Part shown: positions 7,764 to 15,020 of the stretch, piece after piece
Layout of the letters: every line of letters begins with the position of its first letter
How positions within the stretch are numbered: position 1 is the first letter of the stretch
From: JBKHHU01 sp046539045
Lineage (GTDB): Bacteria; Planctomycetota; Phycisphaerae; SM23-33
Reading direction: 5' to 3'
DNA: 23,910 nt
NCBI GenBank assembly: GCA_046539045.1
Contig: JBKHHU010000030.1
Location: 1-23,910, forward strand
Translations under genes and position numbers: made by a program
Notes under the pieces: model-generated
The model's input: only the letters and a program-made list of their open reading frames with translations
What the model was told of the DNA's origin: nothing
The model's database searches: none

Positions 7764-8546
7764 ATGGTACTCGCAGGTCTACAGAAATGCAGTTTCGTTG
7801 ATTACCCCGGGAAGCTGGCCGCGGTGGTGTTCACTCCCGGCTGCAATATGAACTGTTTCTACTGCCACAACTCGCAGCTGATCCCGGAGACGAATTCGTC
7901 GCCGGGGGTCACGCGAGCGGAGGTACTGGGCCTGCTGGAACGGAGAAGGGGCCTGCTGGACGGGCTGGTCGTCAGCGGAGGGGAACCGACCCTCCACCCG
8001 GGGCTGGAGGAACTGCTGATCGACGTCAAGGCCATGGGGTTCGAGGTCAAGCTGGACACCAACGGCCAGCGGCCGGAGGTTATCCGAAGGCTGCTGGACC
8101 TGGGGCTGTTGGATTACATCGCCATGGATATCAAGGCCAGCCGCGACAAGTACGAGCAGGTGACCCGCTCCTGCGTGGATTTTGACGCGATGGACGACAG
8201 CATCGACGCGATCATGAATTCCGGCGTGGACTACGAATTCCGCACCACGTTCGTGCCGCAGCTCTCTGCTGCCGACATCATGCGAATCGCCGGACGCATC
8301 CGCGGGGCCCGACGCTACGCCTTGCAGCAGTATCGCAAGCCTGCCGCGGGAGCAACCCCCGAAGCAATCTTCCTGCCCGACCCGCATCCGGATGAATACA
8401 TCCGAAGCGCCGGAAAACTGGTGGCCCCGCTTGTGGACCAGCTGGATCTGCGGGGACTGGGGCAGGGCACCCAGCGGTCGGCAGAGCCGGTCCGTCTTGC
8501 CCCACGACCCACACCGGCCGAGCCGGCACCTGCCGCCATCCAATGA
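7764..8546 (+). CDS. nrdG: Anaerobic ribonucleotide reductase activating protein (radical SAM)
   Basis: NrdG cleaves S-adenosylmethionine with a [4Fe-4S] cluster to create the glycyl radical on NrdD. The cluster ligands are Cys27, Cys31 and Cys34 in CNMNCFYC, followed by the radical SAM GGEP motif at 72-75 (VVSGGEPT). The N-terminal FVDYPGKLAAVVFTPGC pattern is typical of the NrdG group linked to NrdD enzymes of the bacterial and archaeal long type. GGAGG lies six bases before the ATG. The last 25 residues are rich in Pro and Ala and look like a disordered tail, so 260 residues is slightly long for the family. It lies 252 bases after nrdD and converges on the dynamin-like gene. No clear terminator is seen at 8547-8645. 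Confidence 0.93.
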   Translation: MVLAGLQKCSFVDYPGKLAAVVFTPGCNMNCFYCHNSQLIPETNSSPGVTRAEVLGLLERRRGLLDGLVVSGGEPTLHPGLEELLIDVKAMGFEVKLDTNGQRPEVIRRLLDLGLLDYIAMDIKASRDKYEQVTRSCVDFDAMDDSIDAIMNSGVDYEFRTTFVPQLSAADIMRIAGRIRGARRYALQQYRKPAAGATPEAIFLPDPHPDEYIRSAGKLVAPLVDQLDLRGLGQGTQRSAEPVRLAPRPTPAEPAPAAIQ

Positions 8547-8645
8547 AATAGCGTCGGTCGATCCTACTCATTGCCGCTGATGCGCCCGCTGTCTCAATGG
8601 AAGGAAATTTCGGAGCATACCCGCCGGCAGCGGGGCGGCGTAATC

Positions 8646-10772
8646 CTACTGTTCGCCTTCCGGAGCGTACCGATCGTGCAATCGGCTGGTGCCCGCTTCG
8701 GCGGTCTCGGCAGAATCGGACAGTTTGTCCAGCGCGGTTTGTACCGCCTTCGCTTCGGACAGGTGCTCCTCCACCTGCTTGTAACGGTTTTCCGCGGTCT
8801 CGGTCAGGTCGGTGACGACTTCATCCAGCCGGGTCGAAAGACAGTCGAGGAATTGATCCGCTTGGGCCTTGGGCATGTCCCGGGCAGCACCGAGAATCTC
8901 GTCAAGCCGGTCGGTGGCAATGGAGCACATCCTCATCTTGGCCGGCTCGCCCAGGCGCTTGGATTTCGTATCCGACGACAGCTCCTTCTCGGGCGAATCG
9001 GTCGGGCCGAATACGCTGCGGCGCAGGCGGCTGCGTGTCCGCAGCAGCAGGTAATCCCAGAACCGCCGGCGGACGGGGATCTCCCGGGCCTGAATCCGGA
9101 AGGTCACATCCTCGGCCAGCTTGCGGTCGACGGTCTGGTCTTCAAGACAGGTCCGCGTGATGGCGCCGAGGTCCAGGCCGAGCCGGTCGGCATCCTTGCG
9201 GATCTGCTCCGGTACCGACCCCGGCGTACCCGGGTCCACCTGCAGCCGCATCTGTTCGCGGGTGTGCTGGACAAGCGAATCGCGGGCGTTCTTCAGCAGC
9301 GGCTGGATCTGACTGGAGTTCAGGTGCTCGAGGCTCTCGTCGCTGTCGAACCAGCGGTCGATCGCGCCGGTCAGCGCGTTGCTGATGGTGTTGCGGATTT
9401 CCTCGACCTTGCTCTGCAGGCTGCGGGCCAGCGGTTCCTGCATTTCGGAGCGGTGGTCGGCGGCGTCGAACTCGCCCAGTCGCTTCCCCGCCGCCATCTT
9501 CATCGCCAGTTGCTGCTTCTGCTGCTCGAGGTCGTCCATCTGCGTCTTGAGATCCTGCACAGGTCCGCCGCTGATCAATCCGTTCAGATCGTCCAGCAGG
9601 CTGCGAGCCCTCCGAATACTGTCGCCGACGAACTCCCGCAGGTATTCGTTGCTGTTGAGGTAGTCGGTCAGATCGGTCAGGAGCTCCTCAAAATTGGCTT
9701 CGCCGACCGCCTCCGGTTGGTAGTCCTGCTGGTTGCCGTTGGCTTGCGTCCTGCGGATGCGTTCTGCCGCCGAGTTCAGCAGATCGACGGGGTAGATGTT
9801 CAGGCGGCCCGAGTCGAACGCTTCCTTGAGCGGAGCACTCATCGAGAGGCTCTTGAACGCGTCGACCACCTTCTGGGGGTCTTCATGTTCGAGGCTGGGC
9901 GTGAGCGTTCCGTCCGGCTGGAGGTCTTTCTTGGAGGCGTCGATATTGACAATCAGGAACACGCGGCTGAACAGTTTCAGCAGTTCGTTGAATTCCGAGA
10001 AGACCTGTTCGAGAAACAGGTTGTCGCTCTTGACGATGAAGATGGCACAGGCCGCGGCATCGCGGAATTCGCGGGTCATCCGGTCGTAGCCGAACTTCAT
10101 CCGGGTGTAGAGCCCGGGGGTGTCGACGAGCACGGCCCCGGATTCCTTCAGGTCGCCGGTGGGAAGTTTGACGTCGATTTTCCGGATCGCCTCGGGCATG
10201 TGCACGGCAGGGTCGAAATCCTCGCCGTCCTGTTCGATCCGCCTGATTCTCTCGGTCAGTTCCACGTGCGCGTTGGCCAGAACTTCCTGGATCGACTCGT
10301 GCTTGTGATACGTTTCGCTCCTGCCGTCATAGCGGGTGACGAGGAACTCCGGTTCGGGGCTGTCGGTGACGTTGACGATGCACGGGTATGCCGGCAGGCT
10401 GGACACTTCGCTGACATACGAGGAGCAGATGGCGTTCATGAACGTGCTCTTTCCGCTCTTGAGCGGTCCGAAGATCAGCACGTAGGCCTGCTGCTCGGCG
10501 ATCTTGTCGTTCAGGACGCGGATCTGGTGGGCCAGTTCCCGCATTTCGGGCAGGATCTGTTTGGTGGGGATCCGGTCGGGGGCTTCGTCCAGTACGGTGC
10601 GTGCTTCTTCCAGCGGCCCGAGGATGGGCGCGAAATCGTTGTCGAAGGTTTCGCTGAAGTCGCGGAGGATGGTGTGCATCCGCGGCTGGTCGGACGGGCT
10701 GTCAACACTGGGGTCGGGCATGCTGTCCGGTACGATGTGTCCGGAATCCCGGCGATCTTCGAATGAACTCAT
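8646..10772 (-). CDS. Dynamin-like large GTPase
   Basis: A 708-residue bacterial dynamin-family GTPase, expected to bind and remodel membranes. The P-loop is GPLKSGKST (102-110), the G3 motif DTPG is at 217-220, and the G4 region reads VNIDASKKD (275-283) where NKxD or TKxD is usual. About 100 residues precede the P-loop. The rest is helical and charged, with a coiled-coil-like stretch (DDLEQQKQQLAMKM). An aromatic, basic segment RRRFWDYLLL (about 568-577) could dip into a membrane; no full transmembrane helix is evident. The start at 10772 is supported by AGGA eight bases upstream and by the end of extended homology; the frame is open 61 codons further. It follows the PilX-like genes on the same strand after a hairpin, so a shared envelope role is possible but unproven. 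Confidence 0.85.
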   Translation of the reverse strand: MSSFEDRRDSGHIVPDSMPDPSVDSPSDQPRMHTILRDFSETFDNDFAPILGPLEEARTVLDEAPDRIPTKQILPEMRELAHQIRVLNDKIAEQQAYVLIFGPLKSGKSTFMNAICSSYVSEVSSLPAYPCIVNVTDSPEPEFLVTRYDGRSETYHKHESIQEVLANAHVELTERIRRIEQDGEDFDPAVHMPEAIRKIDVKLPTGDLKESGAVLVDTPGLYTRMKFGYDRMTREFRDAAACAIFIVKSDNLFLEQVFSEFNELLKLFSRVFLIVNIDASKKDLQPDGTLTPSLEHEDPQKVVDAFKSLSMSAPLKEAFDSGRLNIYPVDLLNSAAERIRRTQANGNQQDYQPEAVGEANFEELLTDLTDYLNSNEYLREFVGDSIRRARSLLDDLNGLISGGPVQDLKTQMDDLEQQKQQLAMKMAAGKRLGEFDAADHRSEMQEPLARSLQSKVEEIRNTISNALTGAIDRWFDSDESLEHLNSSQIQPLLKNARDSLVQHTREQMRLQVDPGTPGSVPEQIRKDADRLGLDLGAITRTCLEDQTVDRKLAEDVTFRIQAREIPVRRRFWDYLLLRTRSRLRRSVFGPTDSPEKELSSDTKSKRLGEPAKMRMCSIATDRLDEILGAARDMPKAQADQFLDCLSTRLDEVVTDLTETAENRYKQVEEHLSEAKAVQTALDKLSDSAETAEAGTSRLHDRYAPEGEQ

Positions 10773-10902
10773 TCGATCATCCTTTCTTCGAGCGTGGCGA
10801 GCGACAAGGCCGGGCCGATCGGGCCCGAGATGTCTACAGTGAAAGAGTAGCATGATCGACGGCAAATCAAAAGAGCGCGTCTGTGCCGACCGCATAAACA
10901 TA

Positions 10903-10931
10903 GGCCGACACGGAGCGTTACCGTGCCGGCC
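10903..10931 (-). terminator. Probable terminator after the second PilX-like gene
   Basis: An 11-bp stem with one G-U pair and a seven-base loop is followed on the minus strand by TATGTTTATG, a weak T-rich tract. It lies 28 bases after the gene at 10959-12401 and before the dynamin-like gene. Confidence 0.55.
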
Positions 10932-10958
10932 TGCGGGTATTTGTATAGACAGCAAGGA

Positions 10959-12401
10959 TCAGTTGTCGGCGATCTCCAGGTACGAATCCGGGTTGATCGA
11001 AAGCGCTTTGCTGTGGCGGAACCCGCCGGGCATGATCCCGTCGTCCAGGCGGCGAACCTTGATCTCCGCACTGCCGTGGACGACCATCTCTTCCTCGGTC
11101 AGGTTCAGGACGCAGCCGTATTGTTCGCCTCCGACCGACGAGTTGCCGCTGAATTCGAGTTTGTCGGCCGCGATGACGCCATTGACCGACCCGCTGTTGC
11201 CCTTGAAATCCAGGAGGAATCCGGGACAGAGCATGACGGTTCCGGCGTGTTCCTTCAGGGCGGCCCATTTCGCGGTATCGGGCAGGGCATCCACGCCCGG
11301 AGCGTCGAATCCGCCGCGGAACGTCAGCGTGCAGCTGCCGTAATCAGCCATGGGCGGTTCTTCGGTCACGATGATCCCGTTGAGCGTGGTCTGACCGGCG
11401 AAGCGGACATTGTTGGGATACTCGATGTACAGTACGCCGTTGATGGTCATTGTGTTGGTGAACTTGGGGTTCGTTCCGGCGGGGATGCGGATGTTCTCCA
11501 GCACCTGCCCGCTTCCACCACCTCCACCACCTTTCTTGCCTTTGCCTCCGCCACCACCGCCATTGCTACCGGTATACTCGTTGACGGCCATGGCGACGAA
11601 CGGACTGGTATCGATCTCCGGGAACTCCGGTTCCGGAGCGTTCAGGCAAACGGCGTTGGTGCGGATATCGTTGTGGTTGCTGAAGCCGCCCACGGAGAGT
11701 CCGCCTCCCTGGAGGCTGATGAAGCTGTCGTCTCCACCGATGGAAAAGAGCTTGCCACCGACGTCCCCGCTTCCGCTCACCGCGATGGCCGGGGCGTTGT
11801 CCTTGGTCGACAGAACCGTCGCCTCCGATGGATCGGTCATCCCCGTGATGGTCCCGCTGCCGCCGACGGAGATCTTCCCGCGTGAGGCGACCCCGTAATC
11901 GAACACGCTCGAACGCCGTGCCATCATTGAATAGAAGACGGCTGTCTTGCGGGTCATGTCGCCGACCCGTCCGGTCACCAGAACCCAGATTCCGGTCTCT
12001 GCCTCCTGACCGTTGCGGATCTCGCAGGAGAAAGTGCCCTCGGCCAAGGGGATCTCCGGAACGCAGACGGAGTTGTTGGCGATGCATACCTGCCGGTCGT
12101 CGAGGTTTCCGGTCTCCTCCAGTCGGCCCGAGAGGGCGACGTAAATGTTCGCCAGAAGCGTATCCTCGTTCGTGTCGGCAGGCAGTTCAAGTCGCCCGAT
12201 GGTGTGCCTGATGAACGTCTGGCCGCTTTCGCTGGCGAGCTGGGCCTTGTCGACGTCCCGGTTGTTTGTGCTTTTCTGCAGTTCCATGTCCGCCATGGAA
12301 AGCATGCCCACAGCCAGCGTCGTCATGGTCGTCAGCAGCACAATGGCGATGACATACGCCGACCCCCGCCGCCCTTGTTGTCGTTGAGTTGTCAAACGCA
12401 T
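10959..12401 (-). CDS. PilX-like membrane-anchored protein with polyglycine insert
   Basis: The 480-residue protein has a basic N-terminus, one hydrophobic helix at about 16-35 (AYVIAIVLLTTMTTLAVG) and then MADMELQKSTNNRDVDKAQLASESG, which resembles the N-terminus of type IV pilus protein PilX. A glycine-rich insert at about 278-296 holds two Gly runs around KGKK. The C-terminal half is rich in short Gly, Ser, Asn and Val strands (for example GNSGSVNGVIAADKLEFSG), suggesting a beta-helix like that of polymer-forming proteins. It is a paralogue of the gene just upstream, sharing long stretches such as VFDYGVASRGKI. The start at 12401 has GAGGT eight bases upstream. A role in a pilus-like or secretion structure is inferred; no prepilin peptidase site of the GFTLxE kind is visible. 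Confidence 0.8.
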   Translation of the reverse strand: MRLTTQRQQGRRGSAYVIAIVLLTTMTTLAVGMLSMADMELQKSTNNRDVDKAQLASESGQTFIRHTIGRLELPADTNEDTLLANIYVALSGRLEETGNLDDRQVCIANNSVCVPEIPLAEGTFSCEIRNGQEAETGIWVLVTGRVGDMTRKTAVFYSMMARRSSVFDYGVASRGKISVGGSGTITGMTDPSEATVLSTKDNAPAIAVSGSGDVGGKLFSIGGDDSFISLQGGGLSVGGFSNHNDIRTNAVCLNAPEPEFPEIDTSPFVAMAVNEYTGSNGGGGGGKGKKGGGGGGSGQVLENIRIPAGTNPKFTNTMTINGVLYIEYPNNVRFAGQTTLNGIIVTEEPPMADYGSCTLTFRGGFDAPGVDALPDTAKWAALKEHAGTVMLCPGFLLDFKGNSGSVNGVIAADKLEFSGNSSVGGEQYGCVLNLTEEEMVVHGSAEIKVRRLDDGIMPGGFRHSKALSINPDSYLEIADN

Positions 12402-12441
12402 GATATCTACCTCACCTGCTCTTAATGTAACCTGCCGAGGG

Positions 12442-12464
12442 AAACGTAGGATTCACAAGCAACT
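12442..12464 (-). promoter_or_regulatory. Leader motif shared by the two PilX-like genes (downstream copy)
   Basis: The minus strand reads AGTTGCT, then GAATCCTACGTT, about 46 bases before the start at 12401. The same two blocks precede the paralogue at 13978-14011 with a longer gap between them. They may be remnants of a duplicated leader or a shared binding site. Confidence 0.35.
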
Positions 12465-12494
12465 GCGGCAAAAGATCTGCTCCAACAGAACGTG

Positions 12495-12530
12495 AAAAAA
12501 TGGCCGGACTTCGTGAACACGAAGCCCGGC
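12495..12530 (-). terminator. Intrinsic terminator between the two PilX-like genes
   Basis: On the minus strand a 13-bp stem (one G-U pair, two-base loop on paper) is followed by CA and six T. It begins 23 bases after the upstream gene stops, so the two paralogues are probably separate or attenuated transcripts. Confidence 0.85.
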
Positions 12531-12553
12531 GACTGCTGAGACTGTCGGGAACG

Positions 12554-13948
12554 TCAGTCGATCGGCTCGATGTAGGTGTTGGGATCCCATTCCAGTCCGA
12601 ATGGATGTTTGAACCCGGACGGGATCAGTGACTCCTGGGTAGCGTTGATCTTGATCTCGCTGTTGCCGTCGATGCTCAGTTCCGTGTCGGTCAGCCCGAG
12701 AATCGACCCTTCCAATTCGCCACCGACAGAAGCGCTGCCGCTGAATTCGACCTGATCGGCGGCGATCACGCCATTGACGGTGCCGGCATTTCCGCGGAAG
12801 TCCAAGGAGAACCCCGGAGCCAGAATCACCGTCCCGCCGAGGTTTTTCAGGTCGTCGTATTCTGCCGTGTCCGGCAGGGCCGAAACACCGGGGGCGGTAA
12901 ATCCACCTCGGAACTTGATGTGGTTGGACGACAGATCCGGTAGCGGCGGTTCCTCCGTAACGATGACACCTTCCATCTGTACACTGCCGGAGAACCGCAC
13001 TTTATTGGGGTATTCGATATACATCACCCCGCGGATGACGGTGTCGCTGCTGAATTTCGGATCCGTCCCCGCTTTGATGCGGATGTTGCTGTAAGACCCC
13101 AGCCTGTAATCGGAACCGGTGTCCATCACGTTCGTCGCGAACCGTTCGAACGGGGAGGTGTCCACCACCGGGAACTCCGGGTCCTCTACGTCCAGGTGGA
13201 CGTTCTGATCCATGATGACGGTGGGGTCGGTCTCCCCGGCCACTTCGGCACCGGAACCGAGGACGATGTAATCTTCACTGTCGCCGGTCACGTACAGGTC
13301 GCCGCCTACTGTCCCGCTGCCGATCACCTCGATGGCCGGCGAACTTCCGCGGGTCGACAGCATCCTGCCCTCGCCCGGATCGTTCATGCCCGTGACGACA
13401 CCCGAGCCGCTGACGGTGATCTTTCCGCGCGAGGCGACACCATAGTCGAACACGTGGGACCGGCGTATGTAGGTTCGGAAGAAAACCGAAACCGTCCGTC
13501 TGACCTCTCCGCTCCTGCCCGTGCATCGGACCCACACCCCCTCATCGGTTCCGGTGCCTCGGGTGATGGTGCTGCTGAAGCTGCCGCTGGGCAGGACAAT
13601 CGTCGGAATTTCGATCGCCCCGGTCGTGAGCGTCAGCGTGTTGCTGTCGAGATTCCCCGTGCCCTCCAGCTGGTACTGGAGCTTCGGGTAAAGGTAGGAG
13701 AGGATACTCTCCTTCTTCGTCTCGTGCGGAAGATAAATCGCTTTCATCTTCAGCGTCAGGAAATCCAGCCCGCTCTCTGCCGCCATCCGTGCCTGCTGGG
13801 CATGGCGAGAGTTGTTGCTCTTCTGCAACTCCATGTCCGCCATGGAGACCATCGCTGCAGCCACCGCGGTCAGTACCGTCATGAAAGCAATGGCAGCAAC
13901 GTAGGCCGTGCCGCGCCGGGCGGCGAGCCGTCCTTCGTTCATTCTCAT
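12554..13948 (-). CDS. PilX-like membrane-anchored protein, paralogue of the neighbouring gene
   Basis: A 464-residue protein with the same plan as its neighbour: basic start, membrane helix at about 15-36 (AYVAAIAFMTVLTAVAAAMV), then MADMELQKSNNSRHAQQARMAAESG as in PilX-type proteins. The C-terminus is a glycine- and serine-rich sheet region. Shared blocks include VFDYGVASRGKI, GVSALPDTA and NGVIAADQVEFSGSASVGGE. It lacks the polyglycine insert. The start at 13948 (MRMNEG) is chosen for GAGGTG five bases upstream; the frame is open 103 codons further, through a terminator-like hairpin that is unlikely to be coding. Function beyond an envelope or pilus-associated role is not known. Confidence 0.8.
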   Translation of the reverse strand: MRMNEGRLAARRGTAYVAAIAFMTVLTAVAAAMVSMADMELQKSNNSRHAQQARMAAESGLDFLTLKMKAIYLPHETKKESILSYLYPKLQYQLEGTGNLDSNTLTLTTGAIEIPTIVLPSGSFSSTITRGTGTDEGVWVRCTGRSGEVRRTVSVFFRTYIRRSHVFDYGVASRGKITVSGSGVVTGMNDPGEGRMLSTRGSSPAIEVIGSGTVGGDLYVTGDSEDYIVLGSGAEVAGETDPTVIMDQNVHLDVEDPEFPVVDTSPFERFATNVMDTGSDYRLGSYSNIRIKAGTDPKFSSDTVIRGVMYIEYPNKVRFSGSVQMEGVIVTEEPPLPDLSSNHIKFRGGFTAPGVSALPDTAEYDDLKNLGGTVILAPGFSLDFRGNAGTVNGVIAADQVEFSGSASVGGELEGSILGLTDTELSIDGNSEIKINATQESLIPSGFKHPFGLEWDPNTYIEPID

Positions 13949-14137
13949 GGTACACCTCATTTCAAGTACTTCAGCATGCAACATAGGATTCGCCCGTGGT
14001 GAGCAGCAACTGAAGCGCAAGAGAACCATGCCTTTACCCCTCTCTACACTGGAAGCGGTCGGACGATGGCAATCCATGATGCGCCGGAAGGTTGTGGGAT
14101 GATATGCGGGCAGGGCACCCGGTGATTTGGTGAGCGC
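13949..14137 (-). other. Untranslated leader of the upstream PilX-like gene
   Basis: No gene is seen here. The minus strand carries the paired blocks AGTTGCT and GAATCCTATGTT at 14011-13978, shared with the leader of the paralogue. TTGCTG with an 18-base spacer to TATGTT could serve as a weak promoter for the gene at 13948. Confidence 0.35.
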
Positions 14138-14172
14138 AAAAAAAATGGCTTGGTCGGGGGAGAACCAAGCCA
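14138..14172 (-). terminator. Strong intrinsic terminator of the candidate small RNA
   Basis: A perfect 9-bp stem (TGGCTTGGT with ACCAAGCCA) around the loop TCTCCCCCG is followed on the minus strand by eight T. No protein gene ends upstream of it on this strand. Confidence 0.85.
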
Positions 14173-14223
14173 AGAATCGATCAGATGGGGGGAGATCTGA
14201 TCGAAGGGGGTCATTTCTGACGC
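14138..14223 (-). ncRNA. Candidate small RNA with C-rich hairpin loops
   Basis: A predicted transcript of about 85 bases runs from the promoter at 14229-14257 to the T8 terminator. It can fold into three hairpins: GTCA-GAAA-TGAC (14221-14210), a perfect 10-bp stem TCGATCAGAT with ATCTGATCGA around CTCCCCCC (14204-14177), and the terminator stem with loop TCTCCCCCG. A further run of five C lies between the first two. Both large loops share TCTCCCCC, which could pair with GGGAG-type ribosome binding sites. The alternative is an attenuated leader of the PilX-like gene starting 190 bases downstream. I recognise no known RNA family. Confidence 0.55.
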
Positions 14224-14228
14224 TCGAA

Positions 14229-14257
14229 ACTCTACAGCAGAAGAACCTGTCCGTCAA
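14229..14257 (-). promoter_or_regulatory. Promoter with AT-rich upstream element for the candidate small RNA
   Basis: On the minus strand TTGACG (14257-14252), a 17-base spacer and TAGAGT (14234-14229) form a good promoter. An A/T-rich tract at 14285-14264 lies at roughly -42 to -63, the position of an UP element. Confidence 0.65.
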
Positions 14258-14321
14258 GCGGTCTTCTGAAAAAAACAGAATTTTTGCCTCCGGACTTCCC
14301 GTCAGAAAGATACATCAACAG

Positions 14322-14346
14322 GAGGCCTCGCCCGGAGGCCTCTTTT
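14322..14346 (+). terminator. Terminator-like hairpin on the plus strand with no gene before it
   Basis: A perfect 8-bp stem GAGGCCTC/GAGGCCTC around GCCCG is followed by four T. It may insulate the gene at 14428 from antisense readthrough, or end an unseen plus-strand RNA. Confidence 0.6.
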
Positions 14347-14427
14347 AGGGTACTATATCCGTCGAGCAGAGCATAACTGCAATACAATAAAACGACTACA
14401 GTTTTCGAAAGGACCGTGAGGAGACCC

Positions 14428-14967
14428 ATGCCCAGAATCAGAACAATCGCGGCGATTCGCAGTGAGATAGAAAAGAAGCAGAAACAGGTCGACAAACTGC
14501 AGGCCAAGCGGCAGAAGCTGTTGGACCAGTTGAATGACGTCGAAGACCAGATCCGCTCCATCGGCGGACACTCGGTGCTTTCGGACGCGGCCGGGACCGC
14601 CGCTTCCTCCGGACCTGCCGGCTCGACCGGTCGCCGCAAACGCCCCCGCAACGACAAACCGCTTGCGGACTACATCGATGAAGTGCTGAGCCGACATGCC
14701 GAAGGGCTGCGGATCAAGGAGATCATGCTGGAAGTTCAGGACGCCGGATACGTCTCCAACAGCAAGAACTTCTACTCGATCATCGCAGCGGCGATGCAGG
14801 ATGAGAAGTACGAGCGCGTCGGCAGGGGCGTCTATCGCCTCCGGAAAGACGAACCCACCGAACTGGAACCCAGCACCTCCGGGAAAACCGCCTCCGGCGA
14901 GAAGTCCGAATCCGAACGCGGCAAGCCCAAGACCAAACCCTCTGTCTCCGTCGGACAGAACGGCTGA
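14428..14967 (+). CDS. Coiled-coil protein with HARE-HTH-like winged-helix domain
   Basis: The 179-residue protein has a heptad-like helix at about 8-45 (EIEKKQKQVDKLQAKRQKLL), a Ser/Ala/Gly linker with RRKRPR, and a domain at about 78-145 beginning PLADYIDEVLSRH and ending RVGRGVYRL. That pattern matches HARE-HTH domains, found in the RNA polymerase delta subunit and in some restriction and chromatin proteins. The tail is Lys, Ser and Glu rich and probably disordered. A role as a dimeric DNA-associated regulator or structural protein is inferred. The start at 14428 has GAGGAG a few bases upstream; a GTG four codons earlier overlaps that site and is less likely. A TACAAT at 14383-14388 may be its -10, without a clear -35. 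The peptidase gene follows after 53 bases. Confidence 0.75.
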   Translation: MPRIRTIAAIRSEIEKKQKQVDKLQAKRQKLLDQLNDVEDQIRSIGGHSVLSDAAGTAASSGPAGSTGRRKRPRNDKPLADYIDEVLSRHAEGLRIKEIMLEVQDAGYVSNSKNFYSIIAAAMQDEKYERVGRGVYRLRKDEPTELEPSTSGKTASGEKSESERGKPKTKPSVSVGQNG

Positions 14968-15020
14968 GCCGCTCCTGCCGGAACGCGGCCTGGACCACCA
15001 AACTGCATCAGGGAGTACCC

